Origin: Aridibaculum aurantiacum
GTDB taxonomy: Bacteria; Bacteroidota; Bacteroidia; Chitinophagales; Chitinophagaceae
Direction of reading: 5' to 3'
DNA length: 64,000 nucleotides
NCBI RefSeq assembly: GCF_017355875.1
Contig: NZ_JAFEWC010000001.1
Coordinates: 2,232,001-2,296,000 of the forward strand
Below are positions 59,409 through 64,000 of the stretch, in pieces. The notes under the pieces were generated by a model. It made no database searches. It was not told where the DNA came from and worked only from the letters and a program-made list of their open reading frames with translations. Position numbers and translations under genes: made by a program. The number at the start of each line of letters is the position of its first letter. The stretch's first letter is position 1.

Positions 59409-60278
59409 TTATACTTCTAAAAATTGACTTGCATTAGTCCTTTCTATGTCTTCAGCAACTACATCAGATTGCTCGGCATAAAGGAGTGTGACGGCAGGAT
59501 TGTTTTTGATATTCTCCCAAGTACGATGTTCTCTTGAATTAATGTCTGAAGGTTCGTCACCAATGATATAGAATTTATCACTTCCTTTTCTGTTTTGATA
59601 CATTAGTCCAAGTGTAGTAATAAGACCTAAATAATGGCTTAGTTCTTTATCAATCGTCTCGTTCTTTTTGTTGAATGGTATGACTTTCGCACCTACAAAA
59701 GCACCGTTCTTTCCTAAACATTCTATATTGAAATTGAAATAGAGACCAGGTAGTTTTTCAGGTGTTAATTCCAGATTTGTATGCACTTTATTCTGAACTC
59801 TCTTAATCAATTTCTTTTCAACAGTAGCCTTGAACTTTGTTTCCTTTGTGTCAACTTCAGGCTTTTCTTTCTGGAATGTTTTATCAATCAACAACTGAAA
59901 CAGCTTTACAAACTTCTCTTCTGTTATTGTATCATTTAAAAAGGCTGGTTCTGTAAATCTTACAATGCCATTTGAATAGGTGCTTAAATGGTTGAACCTA
60001 TCTGAAGTGAGCAATTGTGTAATGCCAAACAAGCTGTTTTGTTCGCTTCTAAGGGCTTCATTTGCTTCGTTAACTTTTTGCTGAATTTGCTTTACTGTAA
60101 AGTCAACAATGTCATTTTTACTCCCTAAAAGCTGCTTAGCAACTGATTTCTTCTCGTTTGAAAAATGCAGCCAAAAACGGTTACCATCACGCAATAACAA
60201 CCCTATTGACAAGCTATCGCCTGCAATGGAGTTTGGTGCTATTTTGATTATGGTATAAAAGGTTTCCATTATTTCCAC
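59409..60278 (-). CDS. DUF3037-like protein, third gene of the methyltransferase-kinase operon
   Basis: A 289-residue protein. The N-terminus (FYTIIKIAPNSIAGDSLSIGLLL) matches the start of DUF3037 proteins, which are commonly encoded next to HipA-like kinases. A long helical middle (SVAKQLLGSKNDIVDFTVKQIQQ and onward) follows; the C-terminal third has ITTLGLMYQNR and FYIIGDEPSDINSREHR. Its start overlaps the kinase stop by 10 bp, so the two are translationally coupled. Family function unknown; I cannot see catalytic motifs. Confidence 0.7.
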   Translation of the reverse strand: MEIMETFYTIIKIAPNSIAGDSLSIGLLLRDGNRFWLHFSNEKKSVAKQLLGSKNDIVDFTVKQIQQKVNEANEALRSEQNSLFGITQLLTSDRFNHLSTYSNGIVRFTEPAFLNDTITEEKFVKLFQLLIDKTFQKEKPEVDTKETKFKATVEKKLIKRVQNKVHTNLELTPEKLPGLYFNFNIECLGKNGAFVGAKVIPFNKKNETIDKELSHYLGLITTLGLMYQNRKGSDKFYIIGDEPSDINSREHRTWENIKNNPAVTLLYAEQSDVVAEDIERTNASQFLEV

Positions 60279-61090
60279 ATTCTTACATACTCATTATAGA
60301 CGGTTTCGTTCCTTTTTTCGTCAAATAAGTAGTTGTATAATACCGTTATTGTTTCGTCAAAAAAACCCCATTCCGGGGGTATTAGCTGTACAATGTCGCT
60401 AAAGTGGCGCTGACATTTTTCAATGCAAAGGTAGAAGTTTTCCTGTTCCTTTCTGCACCACTCCTTGTCTAATTTCAAAAAGCGTCGTAACTGCTTGAAA
60501 AACAATGACTGAAGCATATACTGGTCTTCTGTAGCCCAAAACGTTCTATCAGCCAAAGTATTGTATGCGCCTGTGCGAAAAGCCATTGCATGGTCAATGG
60601 CAAGGAAATGGTATCGTTCATCTTCTTCATACAGCATCAGGTTCTTCAGGTCTGGCGGTCTGTCTTCGTTTTCTACCCATAAATCAAATAGACCAATGTG
60701 TGCAAACATTTCAGGTCTGTAGTAATTCCGAAAATCCACCTTGCCTTTTACCTGTAGAAACTCTGTAAAGTCAAAAGCTCCTTCTTGTTCCTTTGAGCCA
60801 AAAGCAGGGCGGCTGTAAAAAGCTGGTTTGTGCCGTGCTCCGTAGTCCTGCCTTATCGTTTCTTCTTCCAGGTTTATCAGGCATATATCAGGGGTATTGA
60901 TGTTCCATAATCGCAAAAAGTAATGACAAAGCACTTCATTGATTATAGAAATGGCAGGGCTGTTCTGCCGGTCGTTCTTCACATAATAACTCTCGTAATC
61001 ATCACAAATCAGGTGCAAAGGCTCACTACCTATAGTGTCTAATTTCCTTTGTATTGAAATTACTCTACGATATGGAAGTGGCTCAATCAA
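60269..61090 (-). CDS. HipA-like kinase-domain protein
   Basis: A 273-residue protein with the compact HipA-type kinase core. The ATP-site region is in YESYYVKNDRQNS and IINEVLCHYFLRLWNI; the catalytic segment is FDLWVENEDRPPDLKNLML (Asp, Asn) and the metal-binding segment FLAIDHAMAF (DHxxAF). It lacks the extra N-terminal region of true HipA toxins and has no HipB antitoxin beside it. Its start overlaps the methyltransferase stop by 8 bp. Kinases of this class phosphorylate proteins or possibly other substrates; target unknown. Confidence 0.78.
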   Translation of the reverse strand: MIEPLPYRRVISIQRKLDTIGSEPLHLICDDYESYYVKNDRQNSPAISIINEVLCHYFLRLWNINTPDICLINLEEETIRQDYGARHKPAFYSRPAFGSKEQEGAFDFTEFLQVKGKVDFRNYYRPEMFAHIGLFDLWVENEDRPPDLKNLMLYEEDERYHFLAIDHAMAFRTGAYNTLADRTFWATEDQYMLQSLFFKQLRRFLKLDKEWCRKEQENFYLCIEKCQRHFSDIVQLIPPEWGFFDETITVLYNYLFDEKRNETVYNEYVRMWK

Positions 61091-64000
61091 TTGCTTCGGT
61101 TACTGCTTTTGGTGCTTCCTTTTTTGTTGCGCCTTCTACGATGGCTATTTCTTCAGGGGTAAGGTTGTAGAGTTGATAAACGAGTTGGTCAATTTGTATT
61201 TCCAAATCCGTAGTATCTGCTTTTGGATTACTACTTTTTAACAACAAGATTTCTTCCACCAGCTGCGCAATTTCTGAACAGGTTGTAAATTTCTTTGCAA
61301 TAGGCATTTCCTTAATATCATTTGGATTGAGTTTCGGAAATATTTCTTTACCAAAATTTGAGAAAGAGTTGACAGCATACCACGAAATAAGTTTGGAATT
61401 TACAATACCAAGCAGTATTCTTAATTGCTGCATATCATCAAAATGGGGTTTGAATGGCGATATACTATGACCATAGTAATAAACTTCATCAACAATGCTT
61501 GCTTGGATAGCCCTGTTCTTCCCTGGGACTTCCCGAAATAAAATTCTGTTTCCTTCAAAGAACTTAGGCAACCTAGGAGCAGCTAACCAATCACCATAAC
61601 TTAACCATTTGTCATTCCATGTAACAGAGTACCGATTTAAGTTTTTTCCTTCTAACCACTTTCCGCAGCTTTCATCTTTTTTAAAGTCAAAATGATATGC
61701 TCTTGATTTTATTATTTCTTGACTTTGCCCACGATAGCTGTCGTATGGAGTAATTCCTTGAATAACATCGCCAAACTTTGACAAGGGTTCAGAAACTTTC
61801 TTAATCTTTTTTATTAGGTTATTGGTAGCTGTACTTGAGCGATATTCAATGACATACGTCTTAGCTGGTATCCACTCATCTTTACTAACGACGAAATCCA
61901 TTTGACCGTTAATAATTTGAATAAGATGATGTTTCTTCCTTTTTCTTACCTGGAATGAACATGTATTTACAACAGCTTCGTCAAATACATTTTCGCCGTG
62001 TATCATAACTCTTGCTAAGTCATAATCATTTGCTACTATTTTTCTGATTTTGACACAATTTTCAAGTGTTAGCCATAGTATTGGTGTTATCAATTCAATA
62101 ACGCCATTCTCCTTACAAATGTTGATTGAAAGTTCAACAAAGTATAAGTAAGCGTCAAACTTGTATTGGTATGACTTATAGTGTTCAGTAATGTACTTTT
62201 TTTCAAAGGTGTTTAAACTTGTTCCATAAGGTGGATTGCCAATAATCACATCAAATCCAATGAAATCACCTTCATCATTCAGCACTTCAGGAAATTCAAA
62301 CCGCCATTCAAATGCATTGTTGTAAATGGGGCTTTTCACATAGGCTTCCAAATCCTTATTCAGCTTTTCTATATCAGCTTCCAGTCTTTGCTTGTCTTTC
62401 TTTTGTGCTGCGGTTAGGTTTTGCTCAAACAACTTGTTGTTAACATACTTGTTCAGAAACTCATTGGTTATTTTATTCAGCTTTTTCTTTACCGGGTTCT
62501 GGTCGGTGATTTTAGAAAGAAATCCTTTCTTCAAATCGGTCATCAACTGCTGTATGCCACGCTTCTTATCCTTGTCAGCTTCATGCTTATAATCAGATAC
62601 CCACTTTTTGTATTCCAGTATCTTCTTTTCAAAGTAAGGTGTGGCGGCTTTCAGGTCTTCATCCAGCCCAAACCTGCTAACTAAAGAATTACCTGTCTTA
62701 ATGTTTATATCAATGTTTGGCAGGGTTTGCAACTCACCATTGCTGTTGCTGCCATCGGCAATGTAGTAGGCATTCTTCAGCAGTTCTATCCATAAGCGTA
62801 AACGGCATATCTGTACGGATTTTGGGTTGATGTCCACACCAAATAAGCTGTTTTCTATCAGGCTTTGCTTTTCGTGAAAAAGCGTTTCCTGCACCCTTTG
62901 TATTTCAGCATTGGGTATGGTTATATTATCACCTGCATCCTGCACATAGTACGTAAAGAAGTTGCGCTCCTTATCTGTTACAAGCAGTTCATCATTTTCT
63001 ACCGTTGCAATGTGGTCGGTTAATCGTTTGCCAGCCGCATCAGCCAAAATGCCTAACTCACTTTTAATGGCTATGAGTTCATTCAATGCAGAAACCAAAA
63101 AGTGACCGGAACCAACTGCCGGGTCGCAAATGGTGAGCGAATTAATCAGTGCATTGTATTCTTTGATGGCTTTGGCGGAACGGTCGTCTGAAATATAGTT
63201 GTGCAGGTCTTCAAAGCTGTCTGCCTTCCAGTTGTACTTTTCCTTAAACTTATTTACCACTGCCTGCCTGATAGCCTGCCGGCACATATACATGGTGATG
63301 AAGCCAGGTGTAAAGATGGAGCCGTCTTTGTAGCCGTTTATCTTTTCAAAGATGAGCCCCAGCACCGATGCATTGATAAGTGTCTTCCGCTCTTCCTGTA
63401 TCTCTTCGCTGCCTTCGCTGGCAAAGTCGTAGGCATTCAGGAAATCAAACAGGTATTGTAGTGTGTTGAGCTTTTGTGTTACCGGCTTGTTTTTATCATC
63501 CTTCAGCACTGTGTTAGCCAGTAATGGCATTTCTGCTGCATCATCCAGCATGTTAATGCGGATGGTCTGGTCTTCCAGTGGCGTTATATCAAACAAAGAA
63601 CTATTCAGGTAAGGAATGTGCTTGTATTTGGCTCTTACACGTTCTATACGTTCCTGTTGCTTACGTGCCAGTACCTGGAAGAAGAGTTTGTACAATTCAT
63701 CGTACTGTGGTAAGGTCTTGTAGTTCAGGAAACGGTAATTTTCGTTGCCTTTGTGGTATTTGAGTAACTGCGCTTCCAATAACTTCAGGAACAGCACACG
63801 GTTCACCCATGTAATACACAACTCGAGGGCTACACTGAAAAGCTGGTCTTCTGTGGTCTCTCCATACGACTGCCGGTCTGATACCTTGTGCAGGCAGTTT
63901 TCTGTTTCCAGTTGTACAATGGTGTTTTCCAGCAATGAGCCATCAAGGCGTTTGCCTTCCTGCCTGCGGCGAATGAGCTTCTTGTTTCCTTCCTTTACTT
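61083..64000 (-). CDS. N6-adenine DNA methyltransferase, type IIG/IIL restriction-modification-like (5' partial)
   Basis: The frame is open to the right edge; 971 residues are visible, of which those before TTG 63935 continue without a start (VKEGNKKLIRRRQEGKRLDGS). SAM motif I is DPAVGSGHFLVSAL (visible residue ~292), preceded by the FTPGFITMYMCRQAI motif X, and the catalytic motif IV is NPPYG (~588). Downstream is a TaqI/Eco57I-type specificity region (WLEGKNLNRYSVTWNDKWLSYG, PKFFEGNRILFREV). The nuclease domain expected at the N-terminus would lie outside the window. PglX of BREX is a similar class but no other brx genes are seen. It leads an overlapping operon with a kinase and a DUF3037-like gene. 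Confidence 0.87.
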   Translation of the reverse strand, partial: VKEGNKKLIRRRQEGKRLDGSLLENTIVQLETENCLHKVSDRQSYGETTEDQLFSVALELCITWVNRVLFLKLLEAQLLKYHKGNENYRFLNYKTLPQYDELYKLFFQVLARKQQERIERVRAKYKHIPYLNSSLFDITPLEDQTIRINMLDDAAEMPLLANTVLKDDKNKPVTQKLNTLQYLFDFLNAYDFASEGSEEIQEERKTLINASVLGLIFEKINGYKDGSIFTPGFITMYMCRQAIRQAVVNKFKEKYNWKADSFEDLHNYISDDRSAKAIKEYNALINSLTICDPAVGSGHFLVSALNELIAIKSELGILADAAGKRLTDHIATVENDELLVTDKERNFFTYYVQDAGDNITIPNAEIQRVQETLFHEKQSLIENSLFGVDINPKSVQICRLRLWIELLKNAYYIADGSNSNGELQTLPNIDINIKTGNSLVSRFGLDEDLKAATPYFEKKILEYKKWVSDYKHEADKDKKRGIQQLMTDLKKGFLSKITDQNPVKKKLNKITNEFLNKYVNNKLFEQNLTAAQKKDKQRLEADIEKLNKDLEAYVKSPIYNNAFEWRFEFPEVLNDEGDFIGFDVIIGNPPYGTSLNTFEKKYITEHYKSYQYKFDAYLYFVELSINICKENGVIELITPILWLTLENCVKIRKIVANDYDLARVMIHGENVFDEAVVNTCSFQVRKRKKHHLIQIINGQMDFVVSKDEWIPAKTYVIEYRSSTATNNLIKKIKKVSEPLSKFGDVIQGITPYDSYRGQSQEIIKSRAYHFDFKKDESCGKWLEGKNLNRYSVTWNDKWLSYGDWLAAPRLPKFFEGNRILFREVPGKNRAIQASIVDEVYYYGHSISPFKPHFDDMQQLRILLGIVNSKLISWYAVNSFSNFGKEIFPKLNPNDIKEMPIAKKFTTCSEIAQLVEEILLLKSSNPKADTTDLEIQIDQLVYQLYNLTPEEIAIVEGATKKEAPKAVTEAID

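Noticed and set aside
60269-61090. Classical HipAB toxin-antitoxin pair
   Set aside because: The kinase lacks the HipA N-terminal domain and there is no HipB-like helix-turn-helix gene beside it.
61083-64000. BREX system led by PglX
   Set aside because: The methyltransferase class is similar, but brxA, brxB, brxC and pglZ are not present in the visible part, and the downstream genes are a kinase and a DUF3037-like gene. The right flank is unseen.

Overview
The window comes from a member of the Bacteroidota, most likely Chitinophagaceae-like. Evidence: two TonB-dependent receptors with carboxypeptidase-regulatory-like N-terminal domains; a secreted metallopeptidase with a type IX secretion (T9SS) sorting tail; DUF3276 (PUR-alpha-like), DUF2911, DUF6132 and DUF3347 proteins; and repeated -7 promoter elements of the form TAnnTTTG, typical of the phylum. 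There are no rRNA or complete tRNA genes and no CRISPR array.

Positions 1-41503 look like ordinary chromosome. They hold information-processing genes (glnS, tilS, rlmH, a MutS2-like protein, rmuC), central metabolism (pyruvate carboxylase, acyl-CoA dehydrogenase, pncA, acylphosphatase, a YggS-type PLP protein), transport (ABC exporter, AI-2E family permease, K+ channel, two TonB receptors), four signalling genes (three PAS histidine kinases and a receiver protein), a GH43-like protein with an odd helical insertion, and a small metal-linked pair (AraC regulator with an HMA-like N-terminus plus an HMA-MauE fusion). An alcohol dehydrogenase near 40 kb carries an in-frame stop near its N-terminus.

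Positions 41504-46720 look like accessory DNA. A short sequence resembling the 3' end of a tRNA-Ser, a 29-bp palindrome, an SNase homologue, a Bacteroidota protein of unknown function and a GNAT acetyltransferase lie among about 2 kb of G-rich, repeat-bearing, apparently gene-free DNA. A 41-bp repeat ends the stretch and has a second copy at 34.1 kb.

Positions 46721-51899 are a potassium locus: a KdpE/KdpD-like two-component pair with a small membrane protein, divergent from a KUP transporter coupled to an outer-membrane porin.

Positions 51923-59294 are a sulfur (persulfide/thiosulfate/sulfite) module on the minus strand: a CstB-like persulfide dioxygenase-rhodanese fusion, ArsR regulator, a split YeeE/YedE transporter, two small rhodaneses, small DUF2892/DUF6132 membrane proteins (one interrupted by an amber codon), an outer-membrane DUF2490 protein, a TauE/SafE exporter and a Crp/Fnr regulator. 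Four promoters in this block carry the same GTGAY-N4-RTCAC operator, centred 35-36 bp upstream of a TTTG element. This suggests one local regulon controlled by the encoded Crp/Fnr protein.

Positions 59409-64000 are a three-gene overlapping operon: a large N6-adenine methyltransferase (type IIG/IIL-like, running off the window), a HipA-like kinase and a DUF3037-like protein. It is the best candidate here for an incompletely described, possibly defence-related system.
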